64,000 bases of DNA from Acheta domesticus (lineage: Eukaryota > Arthropoda > Insecta > Orthoptera > Gryllidae), in assembly GCA_031308135.1 (NCBI GenBank), contig JAHLJT010003656.1:72186984-72250983 (forward strand), in the 5' to 3' direction. The notes under the pieces were generated by a model. It did no database searches. It was not told the origin of the DNA and saw only the letters and a list, made by a program, of their open reading frames with translations. The position numbers were made by a program, and so were the translations under genes. This document shows, piece by piece, positions 23,401 to 36,137 of the stretch (the stretch's first letter is position 1; every line of letters starts with the position of its first letter).

Positions 23401-25760
23401 GAACCATTTTAGCGTTCAAGCAATCAGAGGCCAGCTTGTACCAACGCGCCGAATTCAAGCACAGGAAATTACTTTTAAAATTAATACAAAACGTGCTTCG
23501 CTCAACGGACCACTTGTAAGTTTATCGATACAATATTTAGAGTTCTTTGATTAATATTTGGCGTGGGGATGCTCAGCATCTTAGCGTCCCCTGACGATAC
23601 GCCACTGCATAACCGAGAGGCGCTAGGTGGCCGGCCGGTCGAAATGTCAGTTAATCAGGGATCTTTCCTCAGAGCGAGGTCATCCTTTCCACCGAGTGTC
23701 GGCACGAGGCCTCTCGATACTCGAGCTGTTGTTTTCCTCCGAATACAGAGCTCTACCGCTCATTACGCCAGCTGTTGTTTGGAGAAGTGTGAAGAGAAGG
23801 GTGAGGGGAGAAGAGAAGGAAGAATAGATGGTTAGGTTGTGTCGAATAAGAGGGGATTTTTATTTGTGTTGGGTATGAAACTTGTTTGTTGTGTTGAATG
23901 TTGGGAGGTTCTGAAACTTGAGTTATGGCTGAGGGATTGTATAGATATCTAGAGGTTAGGAGAAGTATTTCTTGTGCTTGGGGAGGCTGGTCAATATGCG
24001 GTGGTGCGGGTTCATGAATTGGAGGAAGTGAGGGTTTTGAATAGGGTTTCCAACCATTCTGTGTTTTGGTAAAATGTTCCAGTCCCGAGTTTTTCCGAAA
24101 TGTACCATTTTATTTTTCTTTCCCAAAAATTGTGGTTTAGATAATTTATTCTTATTAAATATATAGCAATCCTGGCGGAGAATTGGCGAAATATTTTTGA
24201 ATTACGATGTTGGCAGAACATACACACACACACACATCTCTTTTTTCCTCCATACTGGCGACATAGTTGTGAAATGCTGATATTAACCGCTTTGTCACAT
24301 TTCGAAACCCAGGTATAGTATGAATAATTGTACAAGAAGAGTTTCCCTTCATCAACGGTGTGCGTAGGTGAGAGAGAAGAATGAACTCGAAGCAACGCCA
24401 AATTTTACATCTCCTCACATGATGGTCAGTAAGATGTAATCAATCACGTGAAAACGGAAACATCATAAAAGAGATATTTTTTTAAAAAAGCTATTACCGG
24501 CACCAGTATAAGAGATTTTGTTGCAGAAAGTGAAATGGAAAAAGTTATCACTGACGGTACAGGAAGCAACTTTCGCCTTTCATACAGCGGTGCACATTCA
24601 TGTCTAAGTACTGCACAACTAACTCGAAAAACCTTGACAAGTTTTCTTGTTTTCCTTCCCAACGCAAGAGTTACTGCATGTACTATTAGCATAATAATGT
24701 TATTGCATCATTTGCAACAAATCAGATCAATTAAGAGCTAAAAGAAACTATGTTCATATCAGTGATAATTGATTCATCCGCTACACTTTAAGCATTACGA
24801 ATACCAATTTTAAAGTTTTGTCTTGTTCAGAGCTCATGTTCAAACACCGGAAAACAGTTCTTTGGGAGGTTCATAAATTTGATAAATATTGATAAACTTA
24901 AAATATAAACATTATTCATGTACATATTTGTGTCCCTTTTTTCTCCTGAAAGTCCCAGGTTTTTTATTAAAAATTGAAAAGTACCGTTTCTTGGAACAAT
25001 CATAATGAGAATCTAAGTCTTGGAGTGCTTTATGAATATTTCATCTGGCTGTGTAGCATACAACTTGTTTAATTGGGGCGATTTTTTAAGTTTATCTTAG
25101 ACCGTTTAGGTTGGTTATAGGAGAAGGTCTGAATGCTGTCCATATGATTCTATTTTCGAGCCAATGGAGTTTGCCGTAGATGTGGATGTGGAGACCCTTT
25201 AAGCGACTATGGGAAGCTGGAAGGACGCTGAAAGCTTCCAGCGACTTGGATCCCCTGTACTGCTTTTATATAGTGCAGCAGCCTTATCATATTACTTTGC
25301 TGTTTAGAATTTTGAGGGATTCAATATCTGAAGTCCCTGTCATTTATTCTATAACGCGATCAGATATAGAAAACAAAGTGAGCACTATGTAAGTTTTGAA
25401 TGTTTGTTTTAAGAGTGGCATTATTAGTTTACCGACATTTCGAGTCGGTAACAAGTTAAACAAAACATTTGGCAGCCTTGTAAGTGATTTGCTTCTCTTA
25501 CAGTTTTATCCCATTACCAGATAGAGTGACATATAGTAGCTAGAGATGTTTATCAAGCGACATCTGAAAAATTCAGCAAAGAAATGTACTGGAAAGGTAT
25601 AATATTTGCACTTGTACGGAATTTAAATAAACTGCCGCTATGATTATTGTATGCAAGTGTTCCATTTACAGGTTCATGTAATTGCTGAGTAAGTGACCCA
25701 CTCATATAGCTGTCCCGGGGCAGCATGTATTCACAACGCTATCAACGCTAAATAGTTAAG
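23400..25760. other. Mixed stretch without recognised features
   Basis: A moderately GC-rich patch at 23570-23830 contains TACGCCACTGCATAA (about 23600), like the end of a small DNA element, but no partner end was found. The rest is AT-rich with an (AC)n run at about 24222. No exon or RNA gene was seen. Confidence 0.35.
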
Positions 25761-25762
25761 GA

Positions 25763-26830
25763 ATGATGGAAAGTGAAAACTTAGGAGACATTGTGAACAA
25801 CCCGTTGGAGAAACCTTTGCCATCATCCTCACAGCAGCAGATTACAGTGGTGCATCAGCACATGGATGAATTGCAACTTGTGATACGACAGCAACAACTA
25901 CAATAGGAAACGCAGCAGTGGTTAGTTCGAAGAAGAAAGGCAACACACACACACACACACAAACACGCGCAGCACGTTCGTTGCAATCGTAGATCCAATC
26001 GTAGAGCAGTGCAATCGTAGAGCCAACAAAGAGCGCTAGTTCTTCGCCTCATTATAATATACCAACCCATTCTAAATTTCAAGATTTAAATGTCAGGCCC
26101 TGAAATACAAGAACCATGGGAAGCCGTTCCTAAAACCTCACCCCTCTCATACCAGGTATGAAAGATCTAAAAAACTTAAATGAACTGCTACATGAAACAA
26201 AAATAGAAAAGGAAACCGGAATACGTCAAATTACTTCAAAAAACTACAAACTTCAATTCATGAACGGCTCTGAAATAAACATTAACCTCGAAACTCCGAT
26301 AGATTACCGTGCATTTGTCCACGAACAAAAACTTAAGAAGCTTTGCTTTTCATACGCACATGAACTAAAACAGAAGAAGGTTGCTTTTCATACGCACTAA
26401 GTAAAGAAAGAAGGAGCGCTTAGAGTAGTTTTAAGAGCAATGCACCCAAAAATAGAACAGTAGAAACAGAATACATAAAAAAGGAACTTGAACAAGCAGG
26501 AATTAAAGTACGACATATTTATATCAAACACAGAGTCATCAATCTCTACCATTGTTCTTCATAGGCACTCAACTCAGTGCCTAGGCCGAATAAGAAAATT
26601 AGATTTGAATCCCACATGAAAAACGAGAGAAATGTCAGATGACAGATGTAAAAGTGTTTTAATTATATTTTGGGAAAGCAGGCAGAGCAAATTGCAACAT
26701 TACTGAACCTCATGTCCAAATTCGTATTCAAATTATGAACAAAAAGTCCAAGACAAAGCTAGGAATGCAAACGGTATACAACACAGAAGAGAATTGGAAG
26801 CGGTTCTGAACATACAATATATTGATATAA
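25763..26830 (+). pseudogene. Jockey-type LINE ORF1 (gag-like) relic
   Basis: A frame starts at ATG 25763 (MMESENLGDIVNNPLEKPLP) and is soon broken by TAG; an (AC)n run has expanded inside it at about 25939. Later pieces read KIEKETGIRQITSKNYKLQF, then LRVVLRAMHPKIE and YIKKELEQAGIKVRHIYIKH, the pattern of the PRE_C2HC region upstream of the zinc knuckles in Jockey ORF1 proteins. A decayed knuckle (YFGKAGRANCNITEP) follows at about 26670. Such proteins coat LINE RNA. Several stops and shifts make it non-functional, and no matching RT lies downstream. Confidence 0.6.
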
Positions 26831-26839
26831 TACTAATAG

Positions 26840-29800
26840 TATAAACCCACGTAAGCTCTAAAATATACGTGAAACTATTGGGTAATGTATATCATACAAA
26901 CCACCCTGCGGTATCGCCCATGGCAGCACAGCCATGGTAATAAAGAAAAGTATCAAAATTAGTGTACGACTACCCTTTTAAGAACATTATAAATTCCGGA
27001 AACGTCAGTGCAGACTTATAATAGGACAATTTTACTGACAGCTAGACGTTTCTTTAGATTCAAATTTATATTTATGTATCAAAATACCAATATACCAATA
27101 TTCTTCATTACCAATGAGACAAAACCGACAGTTTTAAAAAGAATTTTATTATTATAATTACTTTTTTGAATAATTGACAAAAGTGATTAAAGTAGGATTC
27201 AAATGATTTGTTTCTCACTTTCCATTTTGATTCCAATTTTGAAACATCATTTCAAATATGTTTTTAGGAAAGGAATCTTAATATTTTTCATCGGGTATAA
27301 AATAACTAACCATGCATTCCTTTTTAGATACGTTTCCTTTATAAACAGTTTCGTCTCAACATGTATTTATTTTTATTGCTATTTTGAGATATTGTTGGGT
27401 ATTGCGCTGGCCTTCCTTCTGAGAAAAAGTTTTAACGTTTCTCTAGCGATTTGAATTATTATAATGTATTTAATTTCATTAGTTATATTTATTTCTTGAT
27501 ATTACATATGAAGTTACTATGAAGTTTTTATAATACTAGTGACTCGCCACTTTTCGTGTTCTTTACATTTGTTTCAGCTATCCGAATTATTTTCCTTACA
27601 AAATACCTCTAATTTGTAAAACAACTCTAGATGGGAGATATTGATGCGGCCATACTTTTAAATAGTTAAAAAAAGTGTTTAGAATAAAATTCAGTTGTAA
27701 TTGTAATCAAGAACTGAGCTCAACCTGTGATTAATTATTGCACTAATTAAAACCAACAATGTAAAATAAGAATAATGTATTTGTAAGGTGTTTGTAAATG
27801 TATTGTATTGTAAAAGCATTTGAGACTAAGGTCGCTAAACACACAAGTGCGACCTAAAATAAAATAATCTAATTCTGAATGGATGCTGGAATTAAACACT
27901 TAAGTAACAAACTTTCGCGACGCGAGTCAATTTGAAGGCGATCGTCCAGAAGCGAGCTTCAAAAAGTAAAAACATTTTAAAATTTGTAGCTGGTTGTGAG
28001 TCATTTTTGGTTCGGAACGATCTAAATTTCTCTTATTCCAGATGTTATAAAACCCCAAAACGTTCCGACCAGAATTCTTACTAAAGTATAGTCAAGTGTT
28101 TTTCAGAGTTTGCATTCCTTTTATGAACGAACGCTCAAGGAAAGGATTTTGGGATATAACAATTACTTTATATAGAACGTTGTATGTGTATTAGATGTTG
28201 GAAATCACAAAATACAAAATATAGTGTTTGTTCGGATTAGAAATTACCTTGCAATTATGTAAGATAAATAAATGTTTTACCAGTCATTAATGAACATTTT
28301 TATGAGAAAATGATACGAGATCAATCGTGAAATTTTCGCTTCGTGTATAGTTTAAATAAAGTTGTTTTAAAAAAAGGTTTAGTAATGAAAAATAAAAATA
28401 TCCAGGAATTGGGAAACTTGGCCTTATGCTATTTTATCTACTTTTATAGAATAACCTCATATATTTTATAGCATATATTTTTTCATCTTGATATTTAACA
28501 TATTGTTATTGATTGCTACAGTGAAAAGTTTAACTTACTTTGTCCACTATAGCTTCATACATTTTGTGCATTACAACAACAATGCAGCAGTTCTGCAACA
28601 TTGCATTCACCTGTATTTGATAAAACTATTGATGGTCCCTGTGCAAGATGTTTTTTTTTCTTCTAATTATCTATATTTCCTTACAATGACATACAATGTC
28701 ATTCGCATTTATGGAAGATGAATCACTTATGCTGCTTAAAGAACTAACATCTTTATATATGTTACAAATATTTTATTGATGAAATTAGTTTATTAGTACA
28801 AAACAACATTTTTGGTGTTGCATATTTTGTTTCATATTATATCAGTTCCTGCATAGATGTTATATGAAAAGGAATGATATTATGAACTCTTGATGAATAT
28901 TGTTGCCTGGTCAGGTGATTAAGCACTTTCCATGTTCTCTGACGTAACATTCATTCATTTTTGGTTCATTTAATGTATGTTTGCTATTTTGGTCATTTAT
29001 GGTACAAAAATTAATATTGATTTATTTAACAAATCACAACATTTTCGAACAAATTAATAGAAATTTTACCATGCACTAATGAAATGAGGGTTAGTACTAA
29101 TTTTTGCATCAACAAAGATGAAAATTAGCCTGCACAAAAAATACAGACAAAAATTGATTATATTGTGAAGGTGTAAGGTACGAGTGTATTCACAACCTAG
29201 AAGTAGAACATTTTGTCCCCAGGTTCACTATTTCAGACTTTGAAAGGGAGCATTAACATTACTAATAATTAAAATACAATACTTAAAAATACTACAATTT
29301 ATTATTTCTTTGAATTTTATGGAAGTCCTCTTAACAGGTTTCCATTAAAAAACTATGCCCCCTTAAATTATAAATCGCAAGTTTCTTTCTACCATGAAAT
29401 ACCACAGTGCTGTAATGACTTTTCCACTTACTGGCTAGAGTCCTTGCATAAGCTCTAAACAGTGTACATAACAAGATCTGTGTAGCCTGTAAATGCACCG
29501 AGAAAGACAACAGTAATTGTTTCAGTGTCGAAGCACTTACGAGTTTGCTTTTTTCTTAGCTTTTGCAGTTCATCCTGATCAGCATGTAATGACAACAAAT
29601 GGTGCTTTTTTTTTGAAAGATGAGCACAGATTATTTGATGTGACTTCAGAATCAACTACAAGAAAGTGCATTGTAAGTGTTCTCCAACATAATGATTAAT
29701 TCATTAAAAATAATGTTTTTCGAAACTTTAATTTGTACCAGTCTTGTCATTTTTAATGAATAGTGCAACACTGGGCGTGTCCGTTACAAGAAAGGTGTTG

Positions 29801-31340
29801 AACCTCAGTAAACAGAATGAACAATAGAATCGCTAATAACAGTGAAATAACATTAGGATATCGACAGGAGAGGGCATCGAAAATACAAAACTTTAAAAGA
29901 GTGCAGAAATACCCTCACTGGACTTTGCTTAGGGCAGAGTACGAAAATAGGGACCTGACTGGCAGTGTTATTTCTCTCATGAGAGTTATTTTCTTCAGTA
30001 CACGAGCTGTCAGCCTATTGGCAGAATGTAGGAAATAGGCATTATTACGAAGCATCTGAAGTGAACAACTCTCATGAATAATAGGAAGTTGTTTGGAGAA
30101 CGACTTGTTTGCATATTCTTCAACACACTTACCGAATGAAAAGGTACAAAGTACACATCTGCCGACAGTACGGTTGTATCTTGTAATTTGTTGAAGAAAC
30201 GCAACCTAGGAAAAGAGTGCACGTTGTGGAAACTATCTTCCGATGGTGCCCACTTTTTTCACAATTTCTGTCGAAATCGACGAGAATAAATGTTTCTACA
30301 CGGACATGTAATCAATATTTAAAGTGAATACTTTCTCATTTATTTCAAACTTGTAACAGTGAAGCTTCAAATGAGATTTACAGTCGAGTCCTAAACTCGA
30401 GTTTGTAACTTCGTCACTGTTGGATGAGGTACATTCCTTCTGCCAGCATCCTCTAGTCTTCATCTTCATGTCTTGACGTTTCAAAATTAATCGGTAGCAA
30501 GAATGAGCACGCTTCTTTAGTTTTACTACTTTGCTTTCATTTGAAAGTCAATTCTACATATTCATAACACGTCAGAACTGCTTTGAAGCGGAGTTCAATT
30601 CAAAAAAGATTAGTAAGGCAACGAATTCATTTTTCCTGGATTCGTAACGTGGTCGCAACTTACTCCACTTAAAAGTTCAGACGAAAATTTCATCTTGTCT
30701 ATGTCAAGATTTTTTCATAACACTTACGTTGAACGTTTGCAACAGTAGTTCTCTCTTCAAAAATATGGCGCCGGCGCGCTCCGGCGGAGGATCGCTGGAG
30801 GGGGCAGGCGCGTAGTTCTAAAGCGTAATCAGGTTTAGGATAGGACCTCAAACCGAAGCCTCTTGATTCACAAGAAACTAGGGATTTTGCGTAACCTAGA
30901 GAATAACGTTTCAAACCCTAATAATACTCTTTAATACATTTGTGTCGCTCGTTACACATCTAAATACTCTGTAAACGAATTGAAATGAATCAAGAAACTT
31001 GTGAATAAAAATTAGTATTTTTATTGTTGTTAAATATTTTTTATAAAACATTGCATAACTTACCCCTCAAAACTGTTGAATTTATTTTGTACCCGAGAAA
31101 AAAATTGCAGTCTAAGCATATGTAAATAATTTGTACGGCTGTACGAATGTCCATAATTAATGACAACCAAAACTTACGAATTATTAACCGTAATTACCGG
31201 GTTATTATTAGGAAGTACTTTATTTGCAAAGGCTGTTACAAGTGGTTGCTAATTTTTTGTGTACAAAGTTCTAAAGTGTCCCACAAAAACGCAAAGTCCC
31301 AAGAATCCCGATCAGTGGTATTGATTTGAAGCCGTATCCC
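26840..31340. other. AT-rich stretch, nothing recognised
   Basis: About 4.5 kb of AT-rich DNA with short frames only. A small GC-rich spot at 30765-30825 (GGCGCCGGCGCGCTCCGG) has no coding support. This region would lie downstream of the 3' end of the CUB/LDLa gene. Confidence 0.4.
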
Positions 31341-31863
31341 TAACATGGGTGCGATTTAGAAACGTGCTGTGGGGGCGGGGCGGGGGGCGGGGCTGCGTGT
31401 GGCGGCTCAGGCGGCGGCGGCCGGGGCCGGGGCCGGGGCGAGGGCCCGCCGCGGGAATAAGGCACAGGCGCGTCGGCGCGCGCCTCGCGCGGCCTCGCGG
31501 GCGCCCGCCCCGGGCCCCGCCGCCCCCGCCGCCCGCGCGCCCGCCGCCCCCCGCTCCGCGCGGCGCCGCCCCGCGCCGCCCGCCGCGCCGGCCCTCCGGC
31601 GGCGGCCGCTGCGCTGACGGCGCGAGCCGCGGCTGACCCAGCCGCCCCAGCCGCCCTCGCCGCCTCCGCCGCCGCCACGCGCGCGTTGTAGGGTGCGCGG
31701 GGGCGGCGGGCGCGAGCGGGGGCGGCGGGGCGGGCGCCGGCGGTGCCGCATCGATCGGCCGGCGGCGGCGGGGGCGGCCCGGGGCGAAGCGCGGGATGGG
31801 GCTCGGGGAGGCGGGAGCGGGGGCGCGCGGGGGCTGCACGTACAAAGAGACACAGCGTCCTCG

Positions 31864-31869
31864 TTTATT
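31864..31869 (-). terminator. Candidate poly(A) signal of the CUB/LDLa gene
   Basis: TTTATT on the plus strand is AATAAA on the minus strand, in the only AT-rich patch downstream of the stop codon. It would give a 3' UTR of about 330-350 bp. Confidence 0.5.
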
Positions 31870-32192
31870 ATTAAAAATATAGAAGCTATGTGGTGCGACT
31901 CGTGTGCCGCCGCCGGCGACCGTCTGCCCGCCGCCGCCGCGGAAGGGCCGTCGGCGCGCGCGGGGGGCGGCGGCGGCGGGGGCGGCGTGCGCCCCGCGGG
32001 CGGTGGCTTCGACAGCAGCGGGGGCGGCGGCGTCGTTCGCACCCGCGCGGCGGCACTCAACAACTGTGCGTCGGCGACGCAGCAAGGATCGACGCGAAGG
32101 AACGCGACGGCGCCGTCGTCGTCGTCGGCGGCGTTGGCGGCGCCTTCGTGAGGGGCGTGGAGGTGCGTCCTGCCGCTGGTGCTGCGAGCGAG

Positions 32193-32448
32193 TCAGTAAG
32201 GCATGCGCAGGCGCGGGTCCGGCGGCGGGGGCGGCCGCTTGCGGCACCAGCGCCGGCAGCAGCGGCACATCAGCACCAGGCACGCGACGGCCAGCAGGGC
32301 CACCGCGCCGGCCACCAGCGCCATCGTCAGCTGCGGGTCCGCCGACGGCTGCTCGGGCGTCGCGCAGATCCGCTCCGCCTCGTCGGCGCCCGCGCCGCCG
32401 CCGCCGCCCACGCCGCCGCCGCCCGACGCGCCCGCGCCGCCCTCCGAG
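32193..32448 (-). CDS. CUB/LDLa membrane protein, last exon (transmembrane and tail)
   Basis: The acceptor (tttcttctgaactc...gtgtccgcag) opens phase 2 and joins exactly to the exon at 47798-48012. The exon encodes a Gly-rich linker of about 25 residues, then DEAERIC, which could supply the last acidic pair and Cys of the LDLa module. A helix of about 20 residues (LTMALVAGAVALLAVACLVL) follows, then a Cys/Arg cluster (MCRCCRRWCRKR) and a Pro-rich tail ending PDPRLRMPY, stop TGA at 32193-32195. This predicts a type I single-pass membrane protein with a very short cytoplasmic tail; the Cys next to the helix could be palmitoylated (inference). Domain order recalls Neto and SOL-1-like CUB/LDLa receptors, but I cannot assign orthology. 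Confidence 0.85.
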
Positions 32449-32498
32449 CTGCGGACACGGCACATACAGAGTTCAGAAGAAACTTCTGTGGGAAGGAA

Positions 32499-32750
32499 TC
32501 AGTGGAGGATGCGGGGGGGGGGGAAGGGAGCCATGTCCCCCCTGAAAGGCCTAGAGTTTTCGTTTGTTACCTTCCTTTATTTCACAAAATTGATTAAAAA
32601 AATGTTTATTTATGTTAGAATTATGTAATAATTTTTTAAACAATATTTCATAGTACCATACATACGCCACTATATAATAAAAAAATACGTTTATTGTGCA
32701 ACAAAAATCTATGATCCCCCCCCCCAATGATCGGCTGGATCCGCCACTGA
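32499..32750. mobile_element. Small inverted-repeat DNA element (MITE-like)
   Basis: Left end TCAGTGGAGGATGCGGGGGG and right end CCCCCCAATGATCGGCTGGA plus TCCGCCACTGA form imperfect terminal inverted repeats with CAGTGGCGGATC-type ends. It sits about 50 bp upstream of the splice acceptor of the last CUB/LDLa exon, inside the intron. Confidence 0.5.
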
Positions 32751-35389
32751 GGGCCGATGGGTTGCGAATTGGGAGGGGCAGCATGTGTGTCCGAACAATC
32801 ACACACATTTTATTGTTTCAAAATAATTATTGAAGGAGGAAAACTATGATATATAGAGTACAACCGCTTTGCACGTACCGGGATTTTAATGCATGTCTAA
32901 GGCGACTTTAACTTTGATAACGAAAGATACAATTGTACTCATACGAAAATAGATTTTAAAATAATATTTCCAGCAAACAAAACATTAATTTATGAAATCA
33001 GATGAAAGGATCGGTATCCTTCGTTTAGTTTATAGCCGCAGACTGTGCCAAACAAAATTGGCCTCAGTCTTTCTCTTGTCTGCGGCCGGGAGTGTGATGC
33101 GGTTGCTGTGGCCGTCTTTGTGGGCCGTTTACTTCCTGGATCAATCTCGGGCGTATATGGGCGGTTTTTTGGATGCCAGTTATGATAACATTATATATGG
33201 CTTCTAGTTCATCTCTAATAGGAGAACGCTGCCCCCACCCAACTCCCAGCATCCACACTCTTCCTGAAGTTTGCATTGCTTCACATGCACCATCTACAGA
33301 CGGACTTCCGATAGTACACGATGCTACCCATTGCAAAATCATTTGTCTTTCGCATAATCGGGCAATTAAAACTAAATTCGTTGTCAGAACGTGCGCTGGT
33401 GGTATGCACAAATTAAGCGAGTCGATTTATTGCAAGCTTAATGATTTCTGCAACTTTTCCCGAGGTTGGTTTTTCTGGGGAGGGCACCGCTCTAGAGCCC
33501 TTAAGGAGCAGCCGCACTGGAAGGAATTGCAATTGAACATGGGTTTGGGACAACAAAAACACACACGAAGACAAGACTTGTGTTTTGGTCATTTATCAGT
33601 AACACCATTCTCTTGGTTTTGGGTCTACCGATCCCTTTTCACTCTTTTCCTGTTTGGAAATAAACTTTCTCATTCTAATATACACAGTAGTGCCTGAGGA
33701 AATGAAAGCAAAACATACTGCGTTTATTTCTAAACATGGACAAACATTTTATAATACGAAGGGCACGATAAACCACACACAGTGAAGGGGAACCACACGC
33801 TACTCGGAAAGGTTAATTTCTCGATTTTGGGGGAGGTGTGTCTCATCTTATTACTGTTCCAAAATATGAATAAGACATATAAAACAATGTAAGCGACACG
33901 ATCACCAAAATCGAAATATTAACATATTCAAATTGTGGCTAGCTTGGCTCAATTTCTTGCTGCCGCACACCCTTCATTTGCAACTGACTATGGATTTTGG
34001 GCAACAAATACACACTCAAACATATGATTTGAATTCTCGCAGGCATTCATAAATAAAATTATCAATATCTTCGATTTTGTTTACTCATGACTCTTTCTCA
34101 TTATTCCTTTCTTCCCTGAAAATATACTTTCTCATCTAATGTACACACAAGAAGCGGATAATGTTGGGATACGTGATTCGACCCATATGATAAATATCGA
34201 TGGCAATGGCCCCAAACAAGAGAAGCAAAGTGAATGAATTGAGCGAGTAGAATTATTCGTAATAAATGAGCAAATCTTCCTAAGTGACACATCCCACCGA
34301 AGTAGTATCAGTAAATAGTTTAAAATAAAGAACATTCCATAATTTTTGTGTAAATTCCATCTTCTGGACGTAGTAAATTCTCGTACAAATTTATAATTGT
34401 TGCATGTTATTTACAAAACATTTAGGAAAGAAATGTGATTTGTTCCTTTACAACACTTCTACCAAGTTGTATTGTAGAGTGAAGAAAGAAAACCTGATTA
34501 TCTTTAAATGTTTGTCTATGTTTGGGAAGACATTCATTACAGTAACCATAGTCCTTATTGGGCATGATAACGCATTTTCAATTGCATAGGCATTTAGTGC
34601 AAACGCTCCCTAATTTTCTCGGAAATCTAAATCTTTTGTAATACAGAAGAAGGTCTTGGTAAACTGAGCAGATAGTAGTTGAGGCGAAGTTGCGAGTTTC
34701 AAACTTTCGCATCTTCGCACAGATAATTTTATGAAGTCTTTCTTTCCTCGAGAGAAAAATTTACGAAACCCGAATAATACGAGAAAGATCTGTGGGATGC
34801 CGAACGGATTTGAAAGTCATGAATAAAAGGGATTTAACGTAATCTACATCTCGTGTTAGATCTCAAAATACTATTTCAAAGAATTTTTTTAAATACCAAC
34901 GGGTACAACACAATATTAAATTTATAGAGCCTGATTATAAACTTCTTTGCCAATTGCACTCGAAATGTAGGCATTGCAGATATTAACTAATGATCTAAGA
35001 ATAAAAGGAGGCCCCATATCTCATGAGAGAGAGCTCCTAATTTAATGGAGTAGGGAATTTCCAAGTCGCAATTCAAAACATTAGAGACGGGTTCAATTAC
35101 GTGATTTTCATTGAGAAGTGCGATAAAACCGGAACATTAAATTCTCTTTAATTATCCAATTATTTAACGCGGATTAGAACAAACAAATATCTCTCAAGTT
35201 TTAGTCCCAGATGTTCAGCCTTATATTAAAACGTAGCCACAATGAAGAACTTTATTAATTGTTTCCCGTAATTCGGTTTTAGTCTACGCATTGATTCCCA
35301 CGAAAACATCAGTAAGTTATGCACTCGTAAACAACGCAGCTCTTTAAAGAAGGAGCTTGCAGCACCAGTATTGCGGCGGCTTTATGGCG
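32751..35389. other. Intronic stretch without recognised genes
   Basis: Mostly AT-rich. A minus-strand frame at 33411-33064 (115 codons, with SPSVDGACEAMQTSGRVWML) has fairly even codon use but no domain, no good splice borders and no repeat partner here; it may be a transposon fragment. All of this lies in the 15-kb intron of the CUB/LDLa gene. Confidence 0.35.
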
Positions 35390-36125
35390 AAGAGAACAGC
35401 CCCATCTTGTCTCACGCTCTGTCTCCACCGCCACTCCTCCCTTCGCTCTCTCCACCCTCCACCCCTCCTCGCCCATCTTCGTCCGATCCTCCTAGGTGTT
35501 TCATTACGCTTCCCGCGCCGCTCTCCGTGTCGACCTCAAAGTGACCCTGCTGTGCCATCTGAGGCGGTGCCTCGCCGAAGAAGATATCTCGTTGGAGAAA
35601 ACCCTGTAGTCGATGTGTAAGTCGGAGGCGAATGTTGCCATCACCGGCACCTCCCGCGATAAAATATTCATTACACTAACGAGACTTATGACCACAGTAG
35701 TTGACGCGCCCGGAAGCACCAATGAATCAATCAATCAATCGATCCATCATAGTATAGCTCCCACTCGTCTCCCCTCCTCCACCCCTCGGTGGCGCCACCC
35801 CTTCGCGCCGTCTCCGCGTCGTACCCCGCGCCGATCCCCCTCATCTCTCTGCACCCTTCCCCGCCACCCAGCGTCCTCCCGCTTGTCCCGTCCCGCCACG
35901 CATACTTACTATCTGTTTCGCCCGTGCCACGCTCACGTCGTACTCCAACCCTCTAGCCACCATAGCCCCGCCCCCACGTCACCACCCCAATTTGGCAATC
36001 CCGCACTCCCTGCGAGGACCTTCCCGTCACCCTTTGCTTCAATTCCACCGCTCCCTCGCCTCAACACGCCACTTGTGACGACCTCACGCCTCCTCACCGA
36101 CATCCCGCCTCCCGTCCCACCCCCA
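35390..36125. repeat. Pyrimidine-rich low-complexity region
   Basis: The plus strand is strongly C/T-rich (CCACCGCC, CTCCCC, CCACCCC runs) except for a SINE-like fragment at 35575-35750. Frames here give Pro/Ser/Arg-rich peptides with no domain. The bias is the reverse of that at 38.94-41.42 kb, so the two blocks face each other. Confidence 0.6.
35575..35750 (+). mobile_element. SINE-like family 1, 3' fragment
   Basis: Contains GGAGAAAACCCTGTAG, TAAGTCGGAGGCG, ATTCATTACACTAACGAGAC, GTAGTTGACGCGCCCGGAAG and a tail of ATCA repeats (AATCAATCAATCAATC). The tail marks the 3' end of the family. Confidence 0.65.
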
Positions 36126-36137
36126 TATTGCCTCGTG

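Larger units (their letters stand above)
31345..32460. other. CpG-rich island over the last exon of the CUB/LDLa gene
   Basis: More than 1 kb of extremely GC- and CpG-rich DNA in an AT-rich setting, interrupted by one AT-rich patch at about 31855-31890. It contains the last coding exon (32193-32448) and, on the minus strand, the presumed 3' UTR. Long frames on both strands here are Arg/Ala/Pro/Gly-rich results of GC bias. Beyond the poly(A) signal the island continues for about 500 bp, so part of it may be a promoter or first exon of something else, though I see no supporting frame. Confidence 0.7.

Noticed and set aside
31312..32463. A 383-codon minus-strand frame and several long plus-strand frames in the CpG-rich island
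   Set aside because: They are Arg/Ala/Pro/Gly-rich in every frame and overlap the well-supported last exon in another frame, so GC bias explains them.
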